Shown here: in pieces, positions 35,606 through 44,808 of the stretch | How positions within the stretch are numbered: position 1 is the first letter of the stretch | Layout of the letters: every line of letters begins with the position of its first letter | Assembly: GCF_035975855.1 (NCBI RefSeq) | Contig: NZ_CP109055.1 | Coordinates: 4,340,001-4,404,000, forward strand | Direction of reading: 5' to 3' | DNA: 64,000 bases | DNA from: Streptomyces sp. NBC_01304 | Lineage (GTDB): Bacteria > Actinomycetota > Actinomycetes > Streptomycetales > Streptomycetaceae | Translations under genes and position numbers: made by a program | Notes under the pieces: model-generated | What the model was told of the DNA's origin: nothing | Databases searched by the model: none | What the model saw: only the letters and a program-made list of their open reading frames with translations

Positions 35606-36955
35606 TCAGCCCGACTCGACGGTCGGACGGTCCGCAGGCTCAGCCTCCGCCGAAGCAGCCGACGCCCGCAACGCGTTCTCCTTGGACCACGTGCGCAAGT
35701 AGCCCACCACCGTATTGGTCACCGCCACCAGCGGCACCGCCATCACCGCACCCCCGATCCCCCCGATCATGCCGCCCGCCGCGACGGACAGGACCACCGC
35801 GAGCGGGTGCACCCGCACCGCGCGGCCCAGGATGAAGGGCTGCAGGATGTGGCCCTCGATCTGCTGCACCGCGAGGACCACGATGAGCGCCATCAGGGCG
35901 GTGAACACGCCCTGCGTCACCAGCGCGACGACCACCGCGAGTGCGCCCGAAATGACCGCGCCCACCAGGGGGATGAACGCGAACAGGAAGATGAAGACGG
36001 CGAGCGGCACGGCCATCGGGACGTCGAGGAAGTAGATGCCCACACCGATGAAGATGGCGTCGATCAGAGCCACTATCACCGTCCCGCGCACATAGGCCGT
36101 GAGCGTGCGCCAGGCCCGCGGCCCCGCGCCCGCGACACCCGGCCGGGCCTGGGCCGGGACGAGCTTCAGCGTCCAGTTCCAGATGCGCTTGCCGTCGTAG
36201 AGAAGGAAGAGCGTCGAGAACATGGCGAGCAGGATGCCGGTGAGGATCTCCAGCATCACCGTCACGCCCTCGAGGCCCGTCGAGGTGATCTCCTCGGTGT
36301 TGGCCCCGATCGTCTCGCGCAGGTTGTTCGCGATCTCCTTGATCTGGTCCTCGGTGACGTGGAACGGGCTGTCGAGGAGCCACTGTTGGAGCTCGTCGAT
36401 GCCTTCCTGGACTCGGTTGGAGAGCGTGTCCAGGTTCTCCATGACCTGCCAGACCACGAACCAGCCCACCAGGCCCATGACGATGAAGCCCGAGATGAAG
36501 GTGACCGCCGTGGCGAGCCCGCGCGGCAGGCCCCACTTGATCAGGCGGGCCACCGTGGGCTGCAGGAGCGCCGTGATGAGCAGCGCGGCGAGGAAAGCCA
36601 TGACGACGAGCTGGACCTGGCTGATGGCCTTCGCCAACACCCAGATGGTGCCCGCGAGTACGAGCAGCCGCCAGCCCGCCTCGGCCGCCACGCGCAGCCC
36701 CCAGGGGACGGCCGCCGAGGGTTCGGGCCTCGGCTGTATGGCCGGCGCGTAGTCGGGCGGCGCGGGGACGCTCGACGAGGCGGAGGAGGAGGCAGACGCG
36801 GAGCCGGAACCCGCAGAGGGAGCGGCCGCGGACACGGGCTCAGCCTTCGGCTCCGGTTCGCCCTCCGCGGCGGCCGCCTTGCGCTCGTCCAGCCGCTCGC
36901 CCATCTGGGACAGCCCGGCCCCGATGCGACCGAGCCACCCTGGAACCTTAGACAT
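35606..36955 (-). CDS. AI-2E family (TqsA-like) membrane transporter
   Basis: The 449-residue protein has a cytoplasmic N-terminal region rich in Ala/Ser/Pro and charged residues (1-90). About seven or eight membrane helices follow in the AI-2E arrangement: two near 105-175, then a large central helical loop (about 190-250) and a C-terminal helix cluster (about 260-420; AVPLAVFIFLFAFIPLVGAVISGALAV). Family members export autoinducer-2 or act as Na+/H+ antiporters; the substrate is unknown here. The ATG at 36955 follows an AAGGGA sequence. Confidence 0.85.
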   Translation of the reverse strand: MSKVPGWLGRIGAGLSQMGERLDERKAAAAEGEPEPKAEPVSAAAPSAGSGSASASSSASSSVPAPPDYAPAIQPRPEPSAAVPWGLRVAAEAGWRLLVLAGTIWVLAKAISQVQLVVMAFLAALLITALLQPTVARLIKWGLPRGLATAVTFISGFIVMGLVGWFVVWQVMENLDTLSNRVQEGIDELQQWLLDSPFHVTEDQIKEIANNLRETIGANTEEITSTGLEGVTVMLEILTGILLAMFSTLFLLYDGKRIWNWTLKLVPAQARPGVAGAGPRAWRTLTAYVRGTVIVALIDAIFIGVGIYFLDVPMAVPLAVFIFLFAFIPLVGAVISGALAVVVALVTQGVFTALMALIVVLAVQQIEGHILQPFILGRAVRVHPLAVVLSVAAGGMIGGIGGAVMAVPLVAVTNTVVGYLRTWSKENALRASAASAEAEPADRPTVESG

Positions 36956-37036
36956 GATCTTTTCCCTTTTCCCCCGTAGGGAGTTCTCCCCCACCGATGC
37001 CCCCGCATCCGACTGGCATGACCGTACACGCGCGAA

Positions 37037-37063
37037 GCCCCCCACCGAAGGACGGTGGGGGGC
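37037..37063. terminator. Hairpin after the lytic transglycosylase gene
   Basis: GCCCCCCACCG pairs with its exact complement around AAGGA. It lies 50 bp beyond the transglycosylase stop and just before the AI-2E transporter gene in the same direction. Confidence 0.8.
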
Positions 37064-37113
37064 TCCGTGAGGTTGAGCGGGACGGAGGTGAGATCAGTCC
37101 CGAACGGCTCGAC

Positions 37114-37821
37114 CTAGTACCAGTTGTTGGCCTGCCAGAAGTCCCAGGCGCCACACGGGCCGCCGTAACGGTCGTTCATGTAGTTCAGGCCCCACTTGAT
37201 CTGGGTGGCCGGGTTGGTCTGCCAGTCGGCGCCGGCGGACGACATCTTCGAGCCGGGCAGGGCCTGCATGAGGCCGTACGCGCCGGAGGAAGGGTTGCTC
37301 GCCTTGTAGTTCCAGCCGGACTCGTGGTCCACGATGTTGCTGAAGCACTGGAACTGGCCCGACGGGACCATCTGCTGGGCGATCGCCTTGGTCTGCGCGA
37401 TCGTGTAGGAGCTCTGCTGGGCGAAGCTGGAGGCGTCCGCGCGGGCGGAGTCACGGCTGGCCTTCTCCTCGGCCTCGCGCTTCTCCTTCGCCTTGGCGTC
37501 CGCGATCTTCTTCTCCGCGGCTTCCTTCTTGGCGATCGCGTCCTCGGCGGCCTGCTTGCGGGCCGTCTCCTCCGCGGACTTCTGCGCGGCTGTGTCAGCG
37601 GCGGCGGCCTGCGCGTCTGCCTGCTGCGACAGCGACGCGGTCTGGACCTCGGCCTGCTGGCCTGCGGGTATCTCTGCGAGGAGCGTCCCTTCGCCGGCGG
37701 TCGCCTCGAAGTCGTTCGAGGGCTGAGCAGTGCTGCCTGCGGCAACACCGACGACGGCGCCGACTGTGGTGACCGCGGTGGCCGAAGCCACTGCGAATCC
37801 CCGGACCGAAATCCGGCTCAC
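37114..37821 (-). CDS. Secreted lytic transglycosylase-like protein
   Basis: The 235-residue protein has a signal peptide (about 1-33), an Ala/Lys/Glu-rich probable coiled coil (about 65-125) and a C-terminal SLT lysozyme-like domain (about 145-235). That domain contains FSNIVDHESGWNYKASNPSSGAYGLMQALPGSKM; the Glu in HESGW is the predicted catalytic acid. It should cleave glycan strands during growth or germination. The GTG at 37821 has AAGGA 5 nt upstream. The 413 bp between it and phoH hold the phoH terminator and a long, unassigned 5' region; no c-di-AMP (ydaO) riboswitch signature was found. Confidence 0.88.
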   Translation of the reverse strand: MSRISVRGFAVASATAVTTVGAVVGVAAGSTAQPSNDFEATAGEGTLLAEIPAGQQAEVQTASLSQQADAQAAAADTAAQKSAEETARKQAAEDAIAKKEAAEKKIADAKAKEKREAEEKASRDSARADASSFAQQSSYTIAQTKAIAQQMVPSGQFQCFSNIVDHESGWNYKASNPSSGAYGLMQALPGSKMSSAGADWQTNPATQIKWGLNYMNDRYGGPCGAWDFWQANNWY

Positions 37822-38178
37822 ACGGTTTCCTTCCAGCATCGCCCGAGAGGTGACCTGGCGGGCGCAATCTTGCCCCTTGCACTGGCCTCCCCCTGATACA
37901 CGGTCACGGGAAGCACGGACCCGGTGGGCAACCCCCTTGCGGGGAGCACCTCGTGTGTCTCGGGTGGCATACGGCGAGCGCTATGAAGTTCTGTGCGCCT
38001 CGAGGTCCTTGAGGTTCTCGAGGTGCCGTACCGCTGGGGGTACGGAAGTGCCGTATGCGGGGCCTGACAGGACCCAGACTCTGCCCGAACCGGACGCCGC
38101 GAGGCAATTCTGCGTTGCGTGGGAAAGCTCACACCCCGTTTACCCCACGAGTTTTGGGCAACCCGCCACGCAACAGCA

Positions 38179-38216
38179 GCGCCGCCCGGTAGGCTTTTCA
38201 GCCCGCCGGGCGGCGC
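38179..38216 (-). terminator. Hairpin downstream of phoH
   Basis: The 11-bp perfect stem GCGCCGCCCGG/CCGGGCGGCGC has a 16-nt loop. It lies just beyond the phoH stop. The interval upstream of it to 37822 also holds a 9-bp inverted repeat (GTTGCGTGG at 38114-38122 and CCACGCAAC at 38166-38174) of unknown role. Confidence 0.75.
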
Positions 38217-38234
38217 CAACTACCGTGTAACGCC

Positions 38235-39557
38235 TCAGATATGGCCGTCTTCGAGCATTTCGGTCACGAGTGCCGCGATCTGCGAACGCTCGGACCGCGT
38301 CAGCGTGACGTGCGCGAAGAGCGGGTGCCCCTTGAGCTTCTCGACGACGGCGACCACTCCGTCGTACCGACCGACCCTGAGGTTGTCGCGCTGGGCGACA
38401 TCGTGGGTGAGTACGACACGGGAATTCGCGCCGATACGGGACAGAACGGTCAACAGGACGTTCCGTTCCAGGGATTGGGCCTCGTCCACGATGACGAACG
38501 CGTCATGCAGCGAGCGGCCCCGGATGTGCGTGAGCGGCAGCACTTCGAGCATGCCGCGCGCGGACACCTCCTCGATGACCTCCTTGCCGGCCACCGAACC
38601 CAGCGTGTCGAAGACGGCCTGCGCCCAGGGCCCCATCTTCTCGGCCTCGGTGCCGGGCAGATAGCCGAGCTCCTGCCCGCCCACCGCGTACAGCGGCCTG
38701 AAGACCATCACCTTCTGGTGCTGCTGGCGCTCGAGGACGGCCTCAAGTCCCGCGCACAGTGCGAGCGCGGACTTGCCGGTGCCCGCCCGGCCGCCCATCG
38801 AGATGATCCCGACGTCCGGGTCGAGCAGCAGATCCAGTGCGATGCGCTGCTCGGCGCTGCGGCCCTTGATGCCGAACGCCTCGCGGTCGCCGCGCACCAG
38901 CCGGACGTTGCCGTCCGCCGTGACCCGGCCGAGCGCCTTGCCGCGCTCGGAGGACAGCGTGAGGCCCGTGTGCACGGGCAGGTCCGCCGCCTCGGGAACG
39001 TAGAGCGTGTCCTCCTCGAAGAGCAGGTCGATCTGCTCACCGGAAAGGGCGAGTTCGGACATTCCCGTCCAGCCCGATTCGGTGATGGCGAGCTCGGCGC
39101 GGTATTCCTCCGCGAGGAGCCCCACCGAAGAGGCCTTGATCCGCAGCGGCAGGTCCTTCGACACGACGGTGACGTCGTATCCCTCGGCCTGCAGATTGCG
39201 GGCGACGGCGAGGATCCGGGAGTCGTTGTCCCCCATTCGATAGCCGGCCGGAAGCACGCCGGGATCCGAGTGGTTGAGCTCGACACGCAGGGTCCCGCCC
39301 AGGTCGCCGATCGGGATCGGGGCGTCGAGCCGCCCGTGCCTGATCCGGCAGTCGTCCAGCATGCGCAGGGCCTGCCGGGCGAAGTAGCCGAGTTCGGGAT
39401 GGTGCCGCTTGGCCTCCAACTCCGTGACCACCACGATCGGGAGCACGACTTCGTGTTCGTCGAAGCGGTTCAGGGCGTTGGGATCGGCCAGCAGAACGCT
39501 GGTGTCGAGAACATAGGTGCGCCTGTCAGGCATGCGGCGCTTAGTGCTGGTCACCAC
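38235..39557 (-). CDS. PIN-PhoH protein (PhoH2-type RNA helicase/nuclease)
   Basis: The 440-residue protein fuses an N-terminal PIN-domain nuclease (about 12-150; [12 protein letters not shown] and [11 protein letters not shown] acidic residues) to a PhoH ATPase (about 235-435). The ATPase has Walker [15 protein letters not shown] and Walker [13 protein letters not shown]. PhoH2 proteins studied in mycobacteria unwind and cleave RNA. The start is GTG at 39557 or one of the close alternatives (39554 or ATG 39533). A 308-bp upstream region (39558-39865) contains no gene and may be a long leader. Confidence 0.92.
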   Translation of the reverse strand: MVTSTKRRMPDRRTYVLDTSVLLADPNALNRFDEHEVVLPIVVVTELEAKRHHPELGYFARQALRMLDDCRIRHGRLDAPIPIGDLGGTLRVELNHSDPGVLPAGYRMGDNDSRILAVARNLQAEGYDVTVVSKDLPLRIKASSVGLLAEEYRAELAITESGWTGMSELALSGEQIDLLFEEDTLYVPEAADLPVHTGLTLSSERGKALGRVTADGNVRLVRGDREAFGIKGRSAEQRIALDLLLDPDVGIISMGGRAGTGKSALALCAGLEAVLERQQHQKVMVFRPLYAVGGQELGYLPGTEAEKMGPWAQAVFDTLGSVAGKEVIEEVSARGMLEVLPLTHIRGRSLHDAFVIVDEAQSLERNVLLTVLSRIGANSRVVLTHDVAQRDNLRVGRYDGVVAVVEKLKGHPLFAHVTLTRSERSQIAALVTEMLEDGHI

Positions 39558-39865
39558 GGAAGGACGTACCCCCTCGGATGAGGTTGGGGAGCGACGGCGT
39601 CGCGGGGCTTAGCCGGACCGGGCGGGCCTGCGTGGGCCGAGCACCGGCCCCCCGTGTCGCCGTACTGAGTACGGTCCAACTGGTGCAAGGAGCCTCCCGG
39701 GCGGGCGGCTCCCGTGCCGCCCACTGAGGATTCGACCTCCCTGGACGGGAAGCCGACCTGAAAGGGATATTCCCTCGAACAGGTACGACCATGCAATGGC
39801 ATATGACGAAGCGTTAATGAACGCCTGGTGACATGAGTTACAGGAGGCTCCCCGGCCCCCGTGGG

Positions 39866-40627
39866 CTATGCCCCGTAACGCCGGTGGCGTGCCGCGTAGT
39901 CACGCAGCGCACGCAGGAAGTCGACTTTCCGGAAGGCCGGCCAGAAGACTTCGCAGAAGTAGTACTCCGAGTGGGCCGACTGCCACAGCATGAAGCCGGA
40001 CAGGCGCTGCTCGCCGCTGGTGCGGATGACCAGGTCCGGGTCGGGCTGGCCGCTGGTGTAGAGGTGACTCGAGATCAGGTCGACGTCGACCGTGTCCGCG
40101 AGCTGCTCCAGGCCGGTGCCCTTGTCGGCGGCGTCCAGGAGCATGGAGCGCACGGCGTCGGCGATTTCCTGCCGGCCGCCGTAGCCCACCGCGACGTTGA
40201 CCAGTATTCCGTCGCGGCCGTGGGTGGACTGCTCCGCTTCCTTGAGCACCGACTGGGTGCGGGCGGGCAGCAGGTCCATCGTGCCGACGTGGTGCACGCG
40301 CCAGCGGCCGTCGGACGCGAGGTCGCGGACGGTGTTCTCGATGATGGTGAGGAGCGGGCCCAGCTCGTCGGCGGGCCGGTCCAGGTTGTCGGTGGAGAGC
40401 AGCCAGAGGGTGACGACCTCGACGTCGGTCTCCGCGCACCAGCCGAGGAACTCCGAGATGTTCTGGGCCCCGGCCTGGTGACCCTCCGCGGTGGTGCCGC
40501 CGGACGCCTTCGCCCAGCGGCGGTTGCCGTCGAGGATGACCCCGATGTGCTTGGGCACCGCGGCGTGATCGAGGCGGCCTTCCACCCGGCGTGCGTACAG
40601 CCTGTACACCAGGTCGCGCAGGTTCAC
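39866..40627 (-). CDS. uppS: Isoprenyl transferase (UppS family)
   Basis: The 253-residue cis-prenyltransferase has the family signatures HIGVILDGNRRWAKASG (catalytic Asp and pyrophosphate-binding residues, about 27-43), WLLSTDNLDRP and the C-terminal DLVIRTSGEQRLSGFMLWQSAHSEYYF. It extends allylic diphosphates with IPP to make the lipid carrier for peptidoglycan or a shorter Z-prenyl product. Streptomycetes usually carry two such enzymes, so chain length is uncertain. The GTG at 40627 marks the conserved start; the frame extends upstream without homology. Confidence 0.93.
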   Translation of the reverse strand: MNLRDLVYRLYARRVEGRLDHAAVPKHIGVILDGNRRWAKASGGTTAEGHQAGAQNISEFLGWCAETDVEVVTLWLLSTDNLDRPADELGPLLTIIENTVRDLASDGRWRVHHVGTMDLLPARTQSVLKEAEQSTHGRDGILVNVAVGYGGRQEIADAVRSMLLDAADKGTGLEQLADTVDVDLISSHLYTSGQPDPDLVIRTSGEQRLSGFMLWQSAHSEYYFCEVFWPAFRKVDFLRALRDYAARHRRYGA

Positions 40628-40728
40628 TCTCTTCAGCCCCTCCGTGCAGACGGCGTCCCGAGCCCGACACATTACCGCTGGATCCCTGTGCCCCCGCCCG
40701 GGATCCCCCCTGAAGTAGCTTCGTACCC

Positions 40729-41766
40729 ATGAACGACAAGCGTGTGTACCTTTCGGCACAGGACCGCTACGACTCGATGGAGTACCGCCGCACCGGCCGC
40801 TCCGGACTGAAGCTCCCGGCCATCTCGCTGGGCCTCTGGCACAACTTCGGTGACGACAAGGGCCTCGACAACCAGCGGGCGATCCTGCGTCGCGCATTCG
40901 ACCTCGGCGTCACGCACTTCGACCTGGCGAACAACTACGGTCCGCCCGCCGGTTCGGCCGAGCTGAACTTCGGCAAGCTGCTGCAGCAGGACTTCGCGCC
41001 TTACCGGGATGAACTGGTCATCTCGACCAAGGCGGGCTATCTCATGCACCCCGGTCCGTACGGTGAGTGGGGCTCCCGCAAGTACCTGATGAGCTCGCTC
41101 GACGCTTCCCTCAAGCGGATGGGCGTCGACTACGTCGACATCTTCTACTCGCACCGCTTCGACCCGGACACCCCGCTCGAGGAGACGATGGGCGCGCTGG
41201 CGTCCGCGGTGCAGCAGGGCAAGGCGCTGTACGTAGGGGTGTCGTCGTACAACAGTGAGCAGACGGCGGAGGCGGCGCGGATCCTGAAGGAGATGGGCGT
41301 ACGTCCCCTCATCCATCAGCCGTCCTACTCGATGATCAACCGCTGGACCGAGGAGGACGCGCTCCTCGACACCCTCGAGGCCGAGGGCATGGGCTGCATC
41401 TCCTTCGTGCCGCTGGCCCAGGGGCTGCTCACGGGCAAGTACCTCAAGGGCATTCCGGAGGGCTCGCGGGCGACGCAGGGCAAGTCGCTCGACCCGGGGC
41501 TGCTTTCCGAGGAAGTCGTACGTCGGCTCAACGGCCTCAATGACATCGCCGGGCGGCGCGGGCAGTCGCTGGCGCAGCTGGCGCTGAACTGGGTGCTGCG
41601 GGACGAGCGGATGACCTCGGCGCTCATCGGGGCGTCCAGCGTGAAGCAGCTGGAGGAGAACGTGGCGGCGCTCAGCGGGGCGAAGCTCACGGAGGCCGAG
41701 CTGGCGGAGATCGACACCTTTGCGGTGTCCACGCCTGGGACGAACATCTGGGCCGGGCGTAGCTAG
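40729..41766 (+). CDS. Aldo/keto reductase (YghZ/MgrA type)
   Basis: The 345-residue NADPH-dependent oxidoreductase has the AKR catalytic tetrad: Asp and Tyr in THFDLANNYGPPAG, Lys in VISTKAGY and His in IFYSHRFDP. The NADPH-binding C-terminal part includes ALIGASSVKQLEENVAAL. The sequence LANNYGPPAGSAE is typical of the subgroup that reduces L-glyceraldehyde 3-phosphate and methylglyoxal in E. coli, so aldehyde detoxification is likely. It is divergent from uppS. Confidence 0.92.
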   Translation: MNDKRVYLSAQDRYDSMEYRRTGRSGLKLPAISLGLWHNFGDDKGLDNQRAILRRAFDLGVTHFDLANNYGPPAGSAELNFGKLLQQDFAPYRDELVISTKAGYLMHPGPYGEWGSRKYLMSSLDASLKRMGVDYVDIFYSHRFDPDTPLEETMGALASAVQQGKALYVGVSSYNSEQTAEAARILKEMGVRPLIHQPSYSMINRWTEEDALLDTLEAEGMGCISFVPLAQGLLTGKYLKGIPEGSRATQGKSLDPGLLSEEVVRRLNGLNDIAGRRGQSLAQLALNWVLRDERMTSALIGASSVKQLEENVAALSGAKLTEAELAEIDTFAVSTPGTNIWAGRS

Positions 41767-41828
41767 GGCCTGGCCGGCGGGGTGGGGGTGGGGCTTCGGG
41801 TGCGGGTGTCGCCCCGGGCCCCATTCTC

Positions 41829-41971
41829 TTTCCCCTCCCCTCCCCGCCCCTTCCCGTAAGGCTGCGCCGCCTTCCGCCCTGCGGGCGGTGTCCTCAAACG
41901 CCGGACGGGCTGAAGGGATGCCGGACGGGCTGATTTCTGAGCGCCGGACGGGTCGAGAGATGCCGGGCTGA
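41829..41971. repeat. Composite palindromic element, copy D (degenerate)
   Basis: The left outer arm (41831-41856), the GGGCGG hairpin and the left inner arm are present. The right half is replaced by iterated fragments of the inner arm (GCCGGACGGGCTGA at 41919-41932, GCCGGACGGG at 41942-41951, GCCGGGCTGA at 41962-41971). This looks like slippage or recombination at the palindrome. Confidence 0.85.
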
Positions 41972-41987
41972 ATCCGGGCAGAAAAAA

Positions 41988-42022
41988 CGGGCCGGTCCGT
42001 GGGGGGGAGACGGACCGGCCCG
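41988..42022 (-). terminator. Intrinsic terminator for the prepilin peptidase gene
   Basis: The 13-bp perfect stem CGGGCCGGTCCGT/ACGGACCGGCCCG has a G-rich 9-nt loop. Read on the minus strand it is followed by TTTTTT, a textbook intrinsic terminator. Confidence 0.92.
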
Positions 42023-42081
42023 AGGGGGGGTTTCCACCATAACCCTTCGTAAGTCGTGCTGTGTGCAACGGCGTGGCGTAA

Positions 42082-42891
42082 CTACGCTCCGAGTCCGCCC
42101 AGCAACAGCCCGGTGAACGCTCCGGCGAGCATGCACGGGCCCAGCGGCATCGCCGTCTTGCGGCCCGCTCGGCCAAGCAGGACAAGGGCGAGGGCGTATC
42201 CGCCGGCGTAGAAGACGCCCGTCATGAAGCCCACGATCAGGACTCCCCCGCCGTACCACCCAAGGGTTACTCCGAGGACTGTCGCCAACTTGACGTCTCC
42301 GAAGCCCATGCCGCTCGGGTTGATGAGGAAGAGAAGGAAGTAGACGCCGCCGAGGGCCAGGCCGCCGAGGACGGAGCCGAGCCAGGAGCCGCCCGCCGCG
42401 TCCAGATTGGCGGCCGCGCCGAGCAGGACGACCGCCGCCGCGGCGAGGGGCAGCGTGAGGACGTCGGGCAGGCGGTGCACCGCATGGTCGACGGTGGCGA
42501 GGAGGACGCCCGCCGGGGCCAGGATCAGCCACACCGCGAGTTCGGGTCGGGGCCCGGTCGCCACCGCGAGTGCGGCGCAGGCCACTGCCGTGATCAGGGC
42601 GAGGCGGAGGGTGGAGGGGCCGAACCAGTCGGCGCAGCCCCGGCAGCGGGCCGTGCCCAGCCAGCCCGCGGCCGGTCCGGTCAGCGGGTGCCCCGCCGGG
42701 CAGGCGCCGGCCCACGGGTTGCCGGCCGGGACCGCGAGACGGTGGGCGGGGCGGGCTATGAGCAGGCCGGCGCACGCGCCGTACGCGGCGGCCAGGGACG
42801 TGAGCAGGGCTTGCACGTGGGTGACCTTATGGGGCGGGGGCGCGGGGCGGCTGTTCGAGTCCGCATCGTTATCGGAACCGGTCGAATCCAC
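42082..42891 (-). CDS. A24-family prepilin peptidase
   Basis: An integral membrane aspartyl protease of up to 269 residues with about seven helices. The two catalytic aspartates are in LATVDHAVHRLPD and NPSGMGFGDVKLA. Two CxxC-like pairs (AGACPAGH, ARCRGCADW) resemble the zinc site of PilD-type enzymes, although the methyltransferase domain is reduced. It would process the Flp pilin encoded at 60759-60962. The GTG at 42891 has a weak site; a GTG at 42816 with AAGG upstream is an alternative. Confidence 0.88.
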   Translation of the reverse strand: MDSTGSDNDADSNSRPAPPPHKVTHVQALLTSLAAAYGACAGLLIARPAHRLAVPAGNPWAGACPAGHPLTGPAAGWLGTARCRGCADWFGPSTLRLALITAVACAALAVATGPRPELAVWLILAPAGVLLATVDHAVHRLPDVLTLPLAAAAVVLLGAAANLDAAGGSWLGSVLGGLALGGVYFLLFLINPSGMGFGDVKLATVLGVTLGWYGGGVLIVGFMTGVFYAGGYALALVLLGRAGRKTAMPLGPCMLAGAFTGLLLGGLGA

Positions 42892-43021
42892 ATGTAGGGA
42901 TCACGTAAGTTCAGACCAAGGCTAATTCGCGTCGGCAAAGTCGCGCGGGTGCGGTACCGCGCGGTGGAGGGGGCTGCGCGGTGCCGCGCGCCTCCCTCCC
43001 CCCTCTCTTTGCGGCTCCCCG

Positions 43022-43360
43022 CTATGCGGCGCCCTGCTTTGCAGAGACGATCGCGTCCATGTTCCGCTCGCCCCAACAGCCCAGCGGGATCAGCGCCTGG
43101 TTGAGCTGGGCGCCCAGGTCGGTCATCGAGTACTCGACGCGCGGGGGCACCTCCCGGTAGACCTCGCGGTGGATCAGGCCGTCCGCCTCCATCTCGCGCA
43201 GATGCTGGGTGAGCATCTTCTCGGTGACTCCGGTCACCTCGCGGCGCAGCTCGCCGAAGCGGAGCGTGCCGCGCTCGTACAGCGCCCACAGGATCATCGG
43301 CTTCCACTTGCCGCCGACGACGTCGATCGCGGCGTCGAGGCCACAGCTGTACGGTCCCAT
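43022..43360 (-). CDS. HxlR-family transcriptional regulator
   Basis: The 112-residue winged-helix protein has the HxlR signature: an N-terminal conserved cysteine (C6, YSCGLDAAIDVVGGKWKPMIL), then RFGELRREVTGVTEKMLTQHLREMEADGLI and the YSMTDLGAQL wing. Family members with this cysteine often respond to thiol-reactive electrophiles. It is divergent from the AlkZ-like gene, with 83 bp between the starts, and could control it. The ATG at 43360 is chosen as the family start. Confidence 0.9.
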   Translation of the reverse strand: MGPYSCGLDAAIDVVGGKWKPMILWALYERGTLRFGELRREVTGVTEKMLTQHLREMEADGLIHREVYREVPPRVEYSMTDLGAQLNQALIPLGCWGERNMDAIVSAKQGAA

Positions 43361-43443
43361 GTTGCCTGCGCCCACGATTCGGCCAACTCCTCGTCCGTTC
43401 AGCACTGCTGTCGATCAGCACCGCTGTGCCCATACTTGCGTCC

Positions 43444-44634
43444 ATGACTCTCAGCGTCACTTGGGGCCCGGCAAATTCCCGACGCCTCGCACGGCAGTGG
43501 CTCGCCGACGAACCGGCGAAGGGTTCGTCCCCGTCCGAGCTCGCGGAGGTCGTCTCGGCGATGCTCGGCGCGCATGCCCAGGTCCTCTCGGCGGCCGAGC
43601 TGTCGGTGGGCATGCGGGTGGCGGACGGCACCCGGCAGTCGGTGCGCGACGCGCTGTGGGAGGCGGGGGCGCTGGTCAAGACGTACGGCCCCCGGGGCAC
43701 GGTTCACCTGCTCCCCGCCTCCGAACTCCCCTTCTGGTGCGGCGCGTTGTCGGCCCTGCCCGCCGGGCGGCAGCAGCACTCGGACGGGGTGCGGCTCTCG
43801 CCCGGGCAGACCGAGGACGTCGTCGCCGCGATCGGGGAGGCGCTGCAGGGCGTCTGCCTGACGGCGGACGAGCTCACCGAGGAGGTCGTGGCGCGGACCG
43901 GGCCGTGGGCGGGCGAGCTGACGATGCCGGCGTTCCAGGGGTTCTGGCCGCGGTGGCGGACGGTGACGCATCTTGCCGCGCATCGGGGCGTGCTGTGTTT
44001 CGGGCCCGACCGGGGGCGGAAGGCGACGTACACCCGGCCGGGCGGGGCGGGTGGGGTCGTGCCTCTGCCTGCGGATGAGGCGGTCGCCGCTCTCGTACGT
44101 CGGTATCTGTACGCGTACGGGCCTGCGACCCCCGCCTCCTTCGCCAAGTGGCTTGCTGCACCGGTTGGTTGGGCCTCACAGGCGTTCGCGGCGCTCGGGG
44201 ACGGGATCGAGCGGGTCGACTTCGACGGGGTCGAGGCGTGGGTGGTGGCGGGGGATGTTGAATTTCCGGATACTCCGGGTGCTCCGGGTGCTCCGGGTGT
44301 TTTGGCGCGGGGGGTGCGGTTGCTGCCCTATTTCGATGCGTTCGGGATTGCGGGATATCCGCGGGAGCGGTTGTTCGCGGGGCCGGCGTATACGCGTGCG
44401 CTGGCTCGGGGGCAGGCCGGGAATTCCCCTGTTGTCCTGGTGGACGGGGAGGTGGGTGGGGTGTGGCACCTCAAGCGGGCCGGGCGGCGGTGTGTGGTGA
44501 CTGTTGAGGCCTTGGGTCGGCTTTCTGCTGCGCAGGTGCGGGAGTTGGAAGGGCAGGTTGCGCGGGTCGGTGAAGTGGTGGAGGCGCGGGGCGAGTTGGT
44601 GCTCGGGCCGGTGACCGTGGGCGCGCACGCTTGA
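43444..44634 (+). CDS. HTH_42 winged-helix protein, AlkZ-like with HAQ motif
   Basis: The 396-residue protein has the triple winged-helix layout of the HTH_42 superfamily, which contains the DNA glycosylases AlkZ and YcaQ. At the catalytic loop it has H44-A45-Q46 (MLGAHAQVLSAAEL) where AlkZ has QxQ and YcaQ QxD. This HxQ variant characterises a separate Streptomyces clade. The C-terminal part (LLPYFDAFGIAGYPRERLF; PVVLVDGEVGGVWHLKR) matches the family. A base-excision role against alkylated DNA is inferred. The divergent HxlR gene may regulate it. Confidence 0.85.
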   Translation: MTLSVTWGPANSRRLARQWLADEPAKGSSPSELAEVVSAMLGAHAQVLSAAELSVGMRVADGTRQSVRDALWEAGALVKTYGPRGTVHLLPASELPFWCGALSALPAGRQQHSDGVRLSPGQTEDVVAAIGEALQGVCLTADELTEEVVARTGPWAGELTMPAFQGFWPRWRTVTHLAAHRGVLCFGPDRGRKATYTRPGGAGGVVPLPADEAVAALVRRYLYAYGPATPASFAKWLAAPVGWASQAFAALGDGIERVDFDGVEAWVVAGDVEFPDTPGAPGAPGVLARGVRLLPYFDAFGIAGYPRERLFAGPAYTRALARGQAGNSPVVLVDGEVGGVWHLKRAGRRCVVTVEALGRLSAAQVRELEGQVARVGEVVEARGELVLGPVTVGAHA

Positions 44635-44808
44635 TTTTCCCCACCCCGCCCCTTCCCGAAAGTCCTGCGGACAGCCTGGGGCTTCGCCCCTGGCCCCCTT
44701 TGTCCTCAAACGCCGGACGGGCTGATGAAATCAGCCCGTCCGGCGTTTGAGGACACCGCCCGAAGGGCGGAAGGCGTCGCAGACTTTCGGGAAGGGGCGG
44801 GGAGGGGA
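44635..44808. repeat. Composite palindromic element, copy E (complete, inverted)
   Basis: The outer arms are at about 44636-44663 and 44783-44808. The inner palindrome has 25-bp perfect arms (44702-44726 and 44730-44754) around GAA. It lies between the convergent AlkZ-like and methyltransferase genes; the small GGGCGG hairpin is on the right, as in copy B. Confidence 0.95.

Noticed and set aside
37822..38234. Possible c-di-AMP (ydaO) riboswitch upstream of the lytic transglycosylase gene
   Set aside because: Many Streptomyces cell-wall hydrolase genes carry one, but the conserved GGGGTGAA-type and paired core elements were not found by eye on the minus strand.
39558..39865. Riboswitch or small RNA gene in the phoH leader
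   Set aside because: The 308-bp gap contains short inverted repeats but no recognisable riboswitch core or terminator-antiterminator pair; left as unassigned leader.
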